DNA of 64,000 bases from Planctomycetia bacterium (lineage in GTDB: Bacteria; Planctomycetota; Phycisphaerae; Phycisphaerales; SM1A02): assembly GCA_005787685.1 (NCBI GenBank), contig SYAC01000059.1:1-64000 (forward strand). Direction: 5' to 3'. Positions 26,197 to 33,860 of the stretch are shown here, in pieces. Below the pieces are notes generated by a model. It was not told where the DNA came from, searched no databases, and was given only the letters and a program-made list of their open reading frames with translations. The position numbers were made by a program, and so were the translations under genes. Position 1 is the first letter of the stretch; each line of letters begins with the position of its first letter.

Positions 26197-28590
26197 TTAG
26201 GGGTTGGCCGTTTCTGGCGTTGCTTTGGGGGCGCCCGCCACTTCCGTTCCCACGGTGTCCTTGACCACGCGCGCGCGCATGACCATTAACGCCAGTTCAA
26301 GTTGCGGGTCTATCCCCTGGATGAATAAATCATTGGGGTCTGGTCGCGGCTTGGCCTTGGGGTCGGCGTCATCGACAATGAGATCTGCCTTTGTCCGCAA
26401 CTCGCTTGATGCGTCAATTTGATCGGGCGTCATGATGGAGCGAAGATCGGGATTCACACCCCAGTCATTGGAGCCTGGCTTCTTGTGAACAAGTCGTCCC
26501 TTGGTTCCTTGGGGTTGTGAAACTTCCGGGGGCAACACATAATGTTGCGTCGTGATTTTGACCGCGGCTTGCTTGCCACGATCGGCCAGGGGATTCACCT
26601 CTTGCACACTGCCTTTGCCAAAAGTTCGCTCGCCAACAATCACCGCCTTGTCATACGCCTGCAAACATCCACTTAAAATTTCACTGGCGCTGGCGGATAC
26701 TTGGTTCACCAAGACGACCACAGGTAAATCTTTCAACTCGGCGCGATGACTCTCAGCACTTTTGCTGGAGGTGGTTATTCCAAAGCGATTCTCGGTGGAA
26801 ACCAGCACGCCATCCTCTATCCATAGATTGCAGAAATCAACGGCTGAACTTAGAAGCCCTCCAGGATTACCGCGCAGATCCAATATCAAACCGTTCAGTT
26901 TGCGTTGCGTGCGCATGTCTTTCAGCGCGTTTTGAAAATCGGAGAAACTGTCCTCATTGAAACTTGTCAAACGAACATAGCCAATTCCCATGGCCGGATC
27001 CATATACCATTCCCATGTTGGATTGCCGCTTTCGGTCAAACTTTTTTTGCTCCAGCCGTTTACCGAGCGAATTTTTATGCTCTCACGCTTCATGGGGACA
27101 TCGAATGGCTCGGGAACGCTTGGCCTGCGAATGGTGAGCGTGACAACATCGCCCTCAGGACCGGTGATCAGATCAACGGCTTTGTTCAAAGCCCAACCAG
27201 TTGTGCTTTGACCATTGACCGCAATAATGCGGTCATTGGGTTTCAGACCAGAGCGCGAAGCAGGCGAACCTTCCAGCGGATTGATGATTTGAATATCGCG
27301 TTTCTCATCATGACGAATCATGATGCCGACGCCGACAAAGTTGCCATCCACTTGCTGGCGAAATCGACGCAAAGATTCTGGCCAAATCATGGAGGAGTAA
27401 TTATCCTCGAATCGGCGCGAAAGAACGCCCATTGCGCCTTCGCCAAATTCATGCAGCACAACTTCCTCGGGCAGAGTGACGGTTGTTTCATTGGCGGCCA
27501 TGATTTGACTCATGACCTCGCGAAACAGCACGCTCGTCGCAGTTTCACGGGAGGCCGCCGCAACACTCGCTGCAGCCTTGTCAATTGCGGCAATCCAAGC
27601 GGCGCGCTTGGCTTGATCGTTCAGTGTTGGGAAACTTTCGGTGCATTCATTGGTCGTGGCAAGCAACCGCAGCGCATCAATTCCCCCTTCAAGCAAGGGC
27701 TTCCAGCCTCCATTTTCAATATGTTCGGTTGCTGCCTTGCGTAATCCTTCTTTGAGCATGCCCAAAGAAATTCCTTGAAACTGATCCTTCCAACTCTCGA
27801 CTAAGACTGGGTTGTATTCCGGAAAAGCCTCCTCCGCTTTCGTGGACATCGTGCCATTGAGATCGTTGGGATCAACTTTGGAATCATCGCTTGGGCGCTC
27901 TTTCTTTTCATCCTTGGGCTCAAGTGCCTCCATGGCTTTGTAGCGATCATTTTGTCTTTTACGCAAGTCGTACAAATGCTTGGGCGCGTACTCAGCCAAC
28001 AATTGAACGCGGTTGCCGCAATCATCCAACGCATCGGATAGTTTTTTCAACCGAGTTGGGTCGACGCCATCTTCATACAGCGCGCGCAAACGAAAGAGCA
28101 TCTCTTGCGCGAGCAGCCAGTCCGAGGCTTTAAGCGCATCTTCATATTGCGCCTGGCCTTTGGCTTGAAGTTGAATAACCGCGTCACTTTCAAGCTCCAA
28201 TTTCCAGGCTCCGTTGTCTAGTAAAAACTTTAAATTGGCGGCCGCCACCATGGCTTTGGTGAGATTATTTCTAGCCAATTCATCAACGATTTCCTTGCGT
28301 CGCGCCGTGATTGATTCTTGGCTCGCTTTCTCTTGATCCGACTTGTGCGCGTTGCGTAAGGCAATGGCATCTTGCAAAGCCTTGATGGACGCACTGTCGC
28401 CCGTGGGAGCGTTCAGAATGGCGGCATCAAATGCGGCTTGGTCAGCGCGCTGGGCCGCGTCCCAAGCGTTGTCACTCCAAGTTGCGACATCAGTTTGGGG
28501 TGGAACCGTTTGAAATGCGAACACCGCCTCGACAAACGAAAGACTTGCAGCGAGCGCGCAACTGACGATCATGCGAAATTGGGACTTCAT
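26197..28590 (-). CDS. Carboxy-terminal processing protease (S41) with PDZ domain
   Basis: 797 residues from ATG 28590, which gives a signal peptide (MKSQFRMIVSCALAASLSFV, cleavage near VFA-FQ). A long helical N-terminal region of about 400 residues precedes the PDZ domain (FVGVGIMIRHDE to GLKPNDRIIAVNG). The S41 catalytic domain has Ser in SASASEILSG and Lys in GERTFGKGSVQEV. Periplasmic processing or degradation of proteins is the family role. Compared with short CtpA enzymes it resembles the large Prc/Tsp type; the final 100 residues form a polar tail. It stands alone on the minus strand between pdhA and trpE. Confidence 0.92.
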   Translation of the reverse strand: MKSQFRMIVSCALAASLSFVEAVFAFQTVPPQTDVATWSDNAWDAAQRADQAAFDAAILNAPTGDSASIKALQDAIALRNAHKSDQEKASQESITARRKEIVDELARNNLTKAMVAAANLKFLLDNGAWKLELESDAVIQLQAKGQAQYEDALKASDWLLAQEMLFRLRALYEDGVDPTRLKKLSDALDDCGNRVQLLAEYAPKHLYDLRKRQNDRYKAMEALEPKDEKKERPSDDSKVDPNDLNGTMSTKAEEAFPEYNPVLVESWKDQFQGISLGMLKEGLRKAATEHIENGGWKPLLEGGIDALRLLATTNECTESFPTLNDQAKRAAWIAAIDKAAASVAAASRETATSVLFREVMSQIMAANETTVTLPEEVVLHEFGEGAMGVLSRRFEDNYSSMIWPESLRRFRQQVDGNFVGVGIMIRHDEKRDIQIINPLEGSPASRSGLKPNDRIIAVNGQSTTGWALNKAVDLITGPEGDVVTLTIRRPSVPEPFDVPMKRESIKIRSVNGWSKKSLTESGNPTWEWYMDPAMGIGYVRLTSFNEDSFSDFQNALKDMRTQRKLNGLILDLRGNPGGLLSSAVDFCNLWIEDGVLVSTENRFGITTSSKSAESHRAELKDLPVVVLVNQVSASASEILSGCLQAYDKAVIVGERTFGKGSVQEVNPLADRGKQAAVKITTQHYVLPPEVSQPQGTKGRLVHKKPGSNDWGVNPDLRSIMTPDQIDASSELRTKADLIVDDADPKAKPRPDPNDLFIQGIDPQLELALMVMRARVVKDTVGTEVAGAPKATPETANP

Positions 28591-28875
28591 TTTATTTGCA
28601 TTCCTTTGCTGAAACAAATGGATTCCGAAAGCCGAAGTATTCATAGTGTGTGATTCAGTTCCAACATGTGCGACAGAGATGGAGAATGATTTAAAACTTG
28701 CAATGAAATGAATCTGTCGTGCTTGCTAGTCCAGCTATTCTAGGTCCGCAAACAGTTTGTGCGGACATAAAAGTGCGAAATTTGTTGCCAAACACGCTGA
28801 CACACAGCGCGCCCGTTCTGGTCTTAAAGATTGTTCATCCTGCCGTGCGCTGCGCGATCGCTCGTTGAATTTCTG

Positions 28876-30402
28876 TCAAATCGCTGGGGACTTGGCGCAA
28901 AAAGCATGCTCCGCCAAATCCATGGCGCGCCCCATGCCCGCGGCTTTGACCATGGTTTCCTGCCATTCGTTGGCGGGGTCGCTGTCCAGCACCACTCCCG
29001 CACCGGCTTGTAAATGAACCGTCCACGGCGCGTTGGGAGCGCGCTTGGTTGGCATGACCATGGTGCGCAGTGAAATAGCCATGTCCATGGAGCCATCAAA
29101 TCCAATCACGCCAATACCGCCGGCGTAGGGACCGCGGCGAACAGGTTCCAGTTGATCAATGATTTGAATGGCGCGGATTTTTGGTGCGCCTGAAACAGTT
29201 CCCACTGGAAGCGTGGCACGCAGCGCATCCCATGCGTTGTGTTGATGTTCCAGCGTGCCCGTGACGGTCGATGACAAATGCATCACATGGCTGTAGCGCT
29301 CCACATCCATGCAGCGATCAATATGAACGGAGCCAGGTTCGCACACGCGGCCAAGATCATTGCGGCCAAGGTCGACCAGCATGACATGCTCCGCGCGTTC
29401 CTTCTCGTCGGCCAATAATTCTGCCTCAAGCTGCTTGTCCAACTCCGGCGTGGCACCGCGCGCGCGCGTGCCAGCCAGCGGTCGATTGACCACAGTTCGA
29501 TCACGCACTCGGCACAAAATTTCTGGACTGGACGCCGCCAAAATACAACCAGACGCCTGTAAATAGACCTGATATGGACTGGGGTTGACGATGCGAAGCG
29601 CGCGGTACAACTCGAAGGGATCAACCCATGTTTCACGCTCTAGGCGCTGCGATAGCACGATCTGAAACGCGTCACCGGCGGCTATGGCGTGCTTGGCTTT
29701 CACCACGGCACTTTCAAATTCGGCGCGCGTCATGGAGCTACGCGTTGGCGGCTTGGGAGGCGAACGAAGGTCCAATTCAATCTCACCCGAGGGCAGCGCG
29801 GGCCGCTGATGAAACAAATCTCCCTGCAGTTGCTCCAGCGCTGCGTCGGCCGCGGTCTGCGCGGCGGCTTCACTGCCATGCTCATCCAGCGATTGCGCCA
29901 CCACGCAATCAAGCGTGCGCGTGAAGTGATCAAACACAACAACTTGGCGGTACAAACCCATGTGCATGTCTGGAAGTTGACGGTCGTCTTGGGGGGCGTT
30001 GCCAAAACTCAAGGCCTTGGGTTCAAGCCAGCGCACCGCGTCAAATGAAAGAAAGCCAACCCAACCACCATGAAACGCTTCTGGCAGAGCCGCGCGCGAA
30101 AATGGCTTCCACGCCGCGGCAATATCGCGCGGAACTTGCAGTGGATCGGCGCATTCAAAGCGCTTCTGGCTGTGGCCGTCGCGAAATATTTCCACCACAT
30201 GTTCTTTGGCAACCACTTCTTGCACGGGCCGTGCGCCCAACATGGAGTGGCGTCCAACGCTTCCACCTTGCTCTACGCTTTCAAACAAAAAGCTTGGCGC
30301 GTTGCGATCGTCCGGCGCCACCAGTCTGCGGTAGGCAAGCACGGGCGTCAGTTGGTCCGATGGAATTCGCCGACATTGAATCAGAAGATTGCCTGCGGAC
30401 AT
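28876..30402 (-). CDS. trpE: Anthranilate synthase component I
   Basis: 508 residues. Converts chorismate to anthranilate with ammonia from TrpG. The chorismate-binding C-terminal domain has GDAFQIVLSQRLE, RPLAGTRARG, DEKERAEHVMLVDLGRNDLG and the PVGTVSGAPKIRA segment. An N-terminal tryptophan-binding region is present; its LLESVE-type motif reads FLFESVEQGG. No trpG or other trp genes are nearby. It lies 118 bases downstream of ruvC on the same strand. Confidence 0.94.
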   Translation of the reverse strand: MSAGNLLIQCRRIPSDQLTPVLAYRRLVAPDDRNAPSFLFESVEQGGSVGRHSMLGARPVQEVVAKEHVVEIFRDGHSQKRFECADPLQVPRDIAAAWKPFSRAALPEAFHGGWVGFLSFDAVRWLEPKALSFGNAPQDDRQLPDMHMGLYRQVVVFDHFTRTLDCVVAQSLDEHGSEAAAQTAADAALEQLQGDLFHQRPALPSGEIELDLRSPPKPPTRSSMTRAEFESAVVKAKHAIAAGDAFQIVLSQRLERETWVDPFELYRALRIVNPSPYQVYLQASGCILAASSPEILCRVRDRTVVNRPLAGTRARGATPELDKQLEAELLADEKERAEHVMLVDLGRNDLGRVCEPGSVHIDRCMDVERYSHVMHLSSTVTGTLEHQHNAWDALRATLPVGTVSGAPKIRAIQIIDQLEPVRRGPYAGGIGVIGFDGSMDMAISLRTMVMPTKRAPNAPWTVHLQAGAGVVLDSDPANEWQETMVKAAGMGRAMDLAEHAFCAKSPAI

Positions 30403-30520
30403 GGCGCAGAGATTAGCGGGACTTGTCCATCATGGACACCCTGCGGGAGTGGTCAATGTTTCATTGCGCCAGCCGCATGGCGCTGATGTCACGCTGCCTC
30501 TTGTCTTTTGGCTACAACCA

Positions 30521-31018
30521 TCACATGGATTTGCTGTCGTGTGCAAGTCGCCGAGCCGCTGTAAGCGCGATGGCCATAGCGTCGCTGGCGTCGTGGGGAC
30601 CCTTGAGGGAGCGCAATCCACATTGCGCCATGACCGCGCGGCGAACTTGCTCCTTGGTGGCGTTTCCATTGCCGGCGACGGAGCGTTTGACTTCTTTGGG
30701 CGCGAACTCGGTGATGAGCATGGTTTGTTCCGCCAATGTGGCCAGCAACACGCCGCGTGCGTGCCCCATGATCATGGCGGTCTGCGCGTGCTTGACATGG
30801 CTGAACAATGTTTCAATGGCGGCGTGACTAGGCTTTAAATCACTCAAAACATCTTGAAATTCTATGCTGAGTTGCAGCAAGCGCGCGTGCAGCGGACCGG
30901 TTGTGGCAATGCGAAGCACCCCCGCTTCAATCAATTTTGGCTCGCCACTGCGCGCGCTTATTTGAACGCACGCGTATCCGGTTCGCCGCAGTCCGGGATC
31001 AATTCCAAGAATTCGCAT
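30521..31018 (-). CDS. ruvC: Holliday junction resolvase RuvC
   Basis: 165 residues. Catalytic acids are D7 (GIDPGLRRTGYA), E69 (AAIETLF), D143 and D146 (HDASDA). Cleaves Holliday junctions with RuvAB in recombination repair. The ATG at 31018 lies 9 bases after the stop of the YdjY-domain gene, so the two are probably co-transcribed. No ruvA or ruvB is in the window. Confidence 0.96.
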   Translation of the reverse strand: MRILGIDPGLRRTGYACVQISARSGEPKLIEAGVLRIATTGPLHARLLQLSIEFQDVLSDLKPSHAAIETLFSHVKHAQTAMIMGHARGVLLATLAEQTMLITEFAPKEVKRSVAGNGNATKEQVRRAVMAQCGLRSLKGPHDASDAMAIALTAARRLAHDSKSM

Positions 31019-31027
31019 GGGCGCATG

Positions 31028-31777
31028 CTAAGGCTTGAGCGGCTTAAAGATAAGCACCACATCGCTGCCTTCGGGGGGAATGTGCGTGGTGTTGGCTTGC
31101 CAGTGCGGCTTGGAAATTTCGGCTTGATCTGGAATGACTTCTGCATAGGCGATGAGTTCATCGCCAAAGGTGACAAGCCCAACAATGCTGCCTGTGACAT
31201 TCGCTGTGTAACGCTGAGCCCCACGGCCGTCCGGCTCAAAGCGACTGCCCGCAAATACAAACCTTGAGTTGAATATTTCCTGATGGCGCGCGTCCTGAAT
31301 CCACTGGCCAAGGTCGCAGCGCTGCGTGACGCCGTCCATGGCAAATTCAACCTGCACGCTCACCACATCACCCGCCGGCGGTTGAAGTTTCAAGTCGTTG
31401 GTGGTGGAATTGTCGCGGCTCCAAATTCCAGGGTGCCCCGCATGCGCGCCAACCGCCAACAATGCGGCGTGAATGTGCGACGCAGCCACATTGACCACAA
31501 CCAACGATTCATGCTCGCGCGTGCCCTTCAAACACACCAACTGCTCTAAAAATCCCTGGCGCATGGCCACCTTGCCCCGCACGAGAACCTGGCCGGCGCT
31601 TTGGTTGATGGATAGACCGTTGACCAAATGAATGTCCACTGGCGCGGGAATGACATGCATGTTTGACGAGGCAACCAAGGTCTTGGCGTTGTTGTCTAGC
31701 GTGGCAACAGGCGCGACGCATCCACAAACATGCAACAGCATGCACAATGCCGCGACGAAATTGAATTGCAAAGCCAT
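31028..31777 (-). CDS. YdjY-domain lipoprotein
   Basis: 249 residues from ATG 31777, chosen because it begins a lipoprotein-type signal (MALQFNFVAALCMLLHVCGC). The body carries the YdjY pattern QLVCLKGTREHESLVVVNVA followed by IHAALLAVGAHAGHPG, found in many planctomycete secreted proteins and in ferredoxin-like YdjY of enterobacteria; its function is not known. The C-terminal half is a beta-rich extension. It precedes ruvC by 9 bases. Upstream, a strong intrinsic terminator on the same strand (31861-31897) lies between any distant promoter and this gene, suggesting attenuation. Confidence 0.75.
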   Translation of the reverse strand: MALQFNFVAALCMLLHVCGCVAPVATLDNNAKTLVASSNMHVIPAPVDIHLVNGLSINQSAGQVLVRGKVAMRQGFLEQLVCLKGTREHESLVVVNVAASHIHAALLAVGAHAGHPGIWSRDNSTTNDLKLQPPAGDVVSVQVEFAMDGVTQRCDLGQWIQDARHQEIFNSRFVFAGSRFEPDGRGAQRYTANVTGSIVGLVTFGDELIAYAEVIPDQAEISKPHWQANTTHIPPEGSDVVLIFKPLKP

Positions 31778-31860
31778 TGGTTCAACGCCATGGTACTTGC
31801 CAAATATCGATCGAAATGTAATCCAAGTCCGTGGGGTATTGAAAAATGCATGAACCAAGT

Positions 31861-31897
31861 AAAAAAGGCCCAGCGGAGGCAAGCCTCACGCTGAGCC
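31861..31897 (-). terminator. Intrinsic terminator upstream of the YdjY gene (possible attenuator or sRNA terminator)
   Basis: On the minus strand a GC-rich hairpin (CAGCG-GAGGC pairing with GCCTC-CGCTG, one bulged A, extended by GGC/GCC) is followed directly by six T residues. It lies 84-120 bases upstream of the YdjY start and reads in the same direction. No minus-strand gene lies to its right before the QueD gene, so it should end a short leader or small RNA. Confidence 0.75.
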
Positions 31898-32161
31898 CTT
31901 CCGGGGGCTTTGAGAGGTGTCATTCTATTCTCATACTTTGATTGAATCAAGATATTTATTAAAATCTATCAATTTTTCTAGATTATTTTGATACGACTTT
32001 ATACAGCCCTCTTGAGTCAAGTAGGTATCAATACTTATGTGACGCGTCAGAAGCAAGAACCAATTTCCAGGTTTTGCTTTAGGTCTTGGCGATCAATAGT
32101 TCCATGAGCAATCTTAACATAAAGGTTTGTGGTACATGAATTTGATGGATACTCTTTAGGC
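31898..32161. other. AT-rich intergenic island
   Basis: About 260 bases, much richer in A/T than the flanks. It has no convincing gene. It lies between the divergent YdjY and QueD genes and probably holds both promoters. A minus-strand frame of 62 codons overlaps it but has no recognisable features. Confidence 0.6.
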
Positions 32162-32941
32162 ATGTTGCTGTGTCGAACCGTTCGATTTGCCCTGTCACCA
32201 ACCCAAGCCGTTGAATTAGGCTCATTCAAAAACAATGCTTATGCAGCTTGGCCCAGCGCGCAAGGTTGGCATGCTCATATTTCATTAGATGTGACGCTTG
32301 CTGGAGAGCCCGACGCCCGCACGGGCTACATTATTTCCATTTCAGAAATTGATGAAGTTACCCGCCGCGAAGCCCTGCCCTTGCTTGATGAGGCGTTTCG
32401 AGCTGGCGGCGCACAGGCTTTGTGCCTGAAACCAATCGCCACCCGCCTTGCACGTGCGTTGCCTTTCCCTTTGCAATCCATAACGCTGATGCAAAGCGAA
32501 TTTTTATCTTTTTCCCACGAGGTTTCCATGCCCAACCACGCCACCATGACCCAGTCGTTTGAGTTTGCCGCCAGCCACCGATTGCACTGCGACGATCTTG
32601 ACGCCGCAACCAATTTGAAAATTTTTGGCAAGTGCAACAACGCGGCTGGTCATGGACATAATTACCGCGTTGAAGTTTCCGTGCGTACGCTGATTCAGGA
32701 TCCGCCCAAAGTGCGGCTGGATCAACTTGAACATGTGGTGCGCCAACATGTGATCGACAAACTTGACCATAAACATTTGAACAGCGATGTGGCTGCCTTT
32801 CAAAAGAACAATCCAAGTGTTGAGCTGATCGCGCGCGTCTGCCACGATTGGCTTGTGCAACCCATCAAAGATTTAGGCGGCGATTTGGTGCGCGTTCGCG
32901 TGTGGGAAACCGAAAAGACCTCCGCCATATACCCCAGTTGA
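32162..32941 (+). CDS. queD: QueD / 6-pyruvoyl-tetrahydropterin synthase, two-domain form
   Basis: 259 residues from ATG 32162; single-domain QueD has about 120. The C-terminal domain is canonical: zinc His139 (ASHRLH), catalytic Cys158 (FGKCNN), zinc His164 and His166 (GHGHNY), and the acidic WETEKTSA end. The N-terminal half (residues 1-120) has the same fold signals (RTVRFALSP, GWHAHISLDVTLAGEP, DEVTRREALPLL) but lacks the Cys and His ligands, so it looks like a degenerate tandem copy. By family it makes carboxytetrahydropterin for queuosine or related deazapurines. No other que genes are nearby. Confidence 0.85.
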   Translation: MLLCRTVRFALSPTQAVELGSFKNNAYAAWPSAQGWHAHISLDVTLAGEPDARTGYIISISEIDEVTRREALPLLDEAFRAGGAQALCLKPIATRLARALPFPLQSITLMQSEFLSFSHEVSMPNHATMTQSFEFAASHRLHCDDLDAATNLKIFGKCNNAAGHGHNYRVEVSVRTLIQDPPKVRLDQLEHVVRQHVIDKLDHKHLNSDVAAFQKNNPSVELIARVCHDWLVQPIKDLGGDLVRVRVWETEKTSAIYPS

Positions 32942-33032
32942 GGCCTGCGTACTCAATCGCGACACTCTGAAACAGCCAAGTGCAATACTGCGCGTTGATT
33001 GCGGCGGCGCGGTTTGGCCACGCCTGCTCAAG

Positions 33033-33230
33033 TCATTCAGTGACTTCGCTACGCGTCTGATCGGCGTCGTACTGAAAGCACTTTCCCTCGGGTTCATCGC
33101 GGCACTTCTTGTGGCTGCCATCGCAAAAAGGAGGATTTTTTGTAAGGCCGCAGGCGCAAATAAAGATGGGCTTGTCTTGCGGCTCCACTTTAATTGGACC
33201 AGTTGCGCTGAGTTTGATAATTCGTGCCAT
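33033..33230 (-). CDS. CDGSH iron-sulfur domain protein
   Basis: 65 residues. CACGLTKNPPFCDGSH at residues 26-41 fits the CDGSH rule exactly (three Cys and one His binding a [2Fe-2S] cluster, as in mitoNEET). Small soluble electron-transfer or redox-sensing protein; partner unknown. It lies 45 bases downstream of a tandem-ACT protein on the same strand, and the two are probably one transcript. Confidence 0.9.
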   Translation of the reverse strand: MARIIKLSATGPIKVEPQDKPIFICACGLTKNPPFCDGSHKKCRDEPEGKCFQYDADQTRSEVTE

Positions 33231-33275
33231 AGGGATTTTCTTTCACAAGTTGTTGTGGACATCGTGCGCAAACAA

Positions 33276-33743
33276 TTACGATAAATCTTCCTCGCCAAGC
33301 AGGCGGAAACCTTTGCGAAGAAGAATTTGGCCGGCGAGCGTGAGGTCATCAACCGCAATGGCCACGGTGGGCGCGTCTTGTAGGCGCAACATCACTGGAT
33401 AGGCAAAGCGGATATTCAGTTCTGCGCCGAGCAGATGCAAGCACAAATTGGTCAAACTTTTTCCCTCAGGCAATTCCACGACCAGCAAATCGACCTCGCT
33501 AAAGGTGTATTGGTTGGCGCGCAACACCACGCGCGCGGCGTCGGCGTTGTTGAAGATAAGCCGCACCACGGCGTGATCGCTGGAATCCAAAATGCTAAAG
33601 GCCGCCAAATTCAGCCCCGATTGATCTTCGCACTTTTGCAGGAGATCAAGCAACTTACCCACCTTGTTGTCCAGGAAAACGCCAAACTGGCGCACCGATG
33701 GCGGGGTGTAGCCTTGCTGGGTTTCTTGGGGAAGAATGCTCAT
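33276..33743 (-). CDS. Tandem ACT-domain protein
   Basis: 155 residues from ATG 33743. Two ACT-like folds: the first with RQFGVFLDNKVGKLLDLLQK, the second with LRLQDAPTVAIAVDDLTLAG, with AAFSILDSSDHAVVRLIFNN between. ACT domains bind amino acids and regulate biosynthetic enzymes; stand-alone pairs of this kind are often annotated as acetolactate-synthase-related regulators. The ligand cannot be read from sequence. Divergent from the DUF885 gene and followed by the CDGSH gene. Confidence 0.75.
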   Translation of the reverse strand: MSILPQETQQGYTPPSVRQFGVFLDNKVGKLLDLLQKCEDQSGLNLAAFSILDSSDHAVVRLIFNNADAARVVLRANQYTFSEVDLLVVELPEGKSLTNLCLHLLGAELNIRFAYPVMLRLQDAPTVAIAVDDLTLAGQILLRKGFRLLGEEDLS

Positions 33744-33828
33744 ATGTGGTGGGGCAAGAATATAGCCGCGAATCAAGTACCCGTTGCGGAGGAAGTTTGA
33801 GCGCCAATTCTGGGGTGTTGCGCTGGGG

Positions 33829-33857
33829 TTGACACCCTTGTCTGCTGATACTTTAAA
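33829..33857 (+). promoter_or_regulatory. Near-consensus sigma-70 promoter abutting the DUF885 gene
   Basis: TTGACA (33829-33834), a 17-base spacer, then TTTAAA (33852-33857). The first ATG of the gene is at 33861, only 3 bases after the -10, which implies a leaderless message or use of a later start codon. Confidence 0.55.
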
Positions 33858-33860
33858 ACC

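Noticed and set aside
32047-32235. 62-codon minus-strand frame over the QueD start
   Set aside because: No ribosome-binding site or family signal, and it overlaps the start of a clear gene. The upstream terminator could instead belong to a non-coding transcript.
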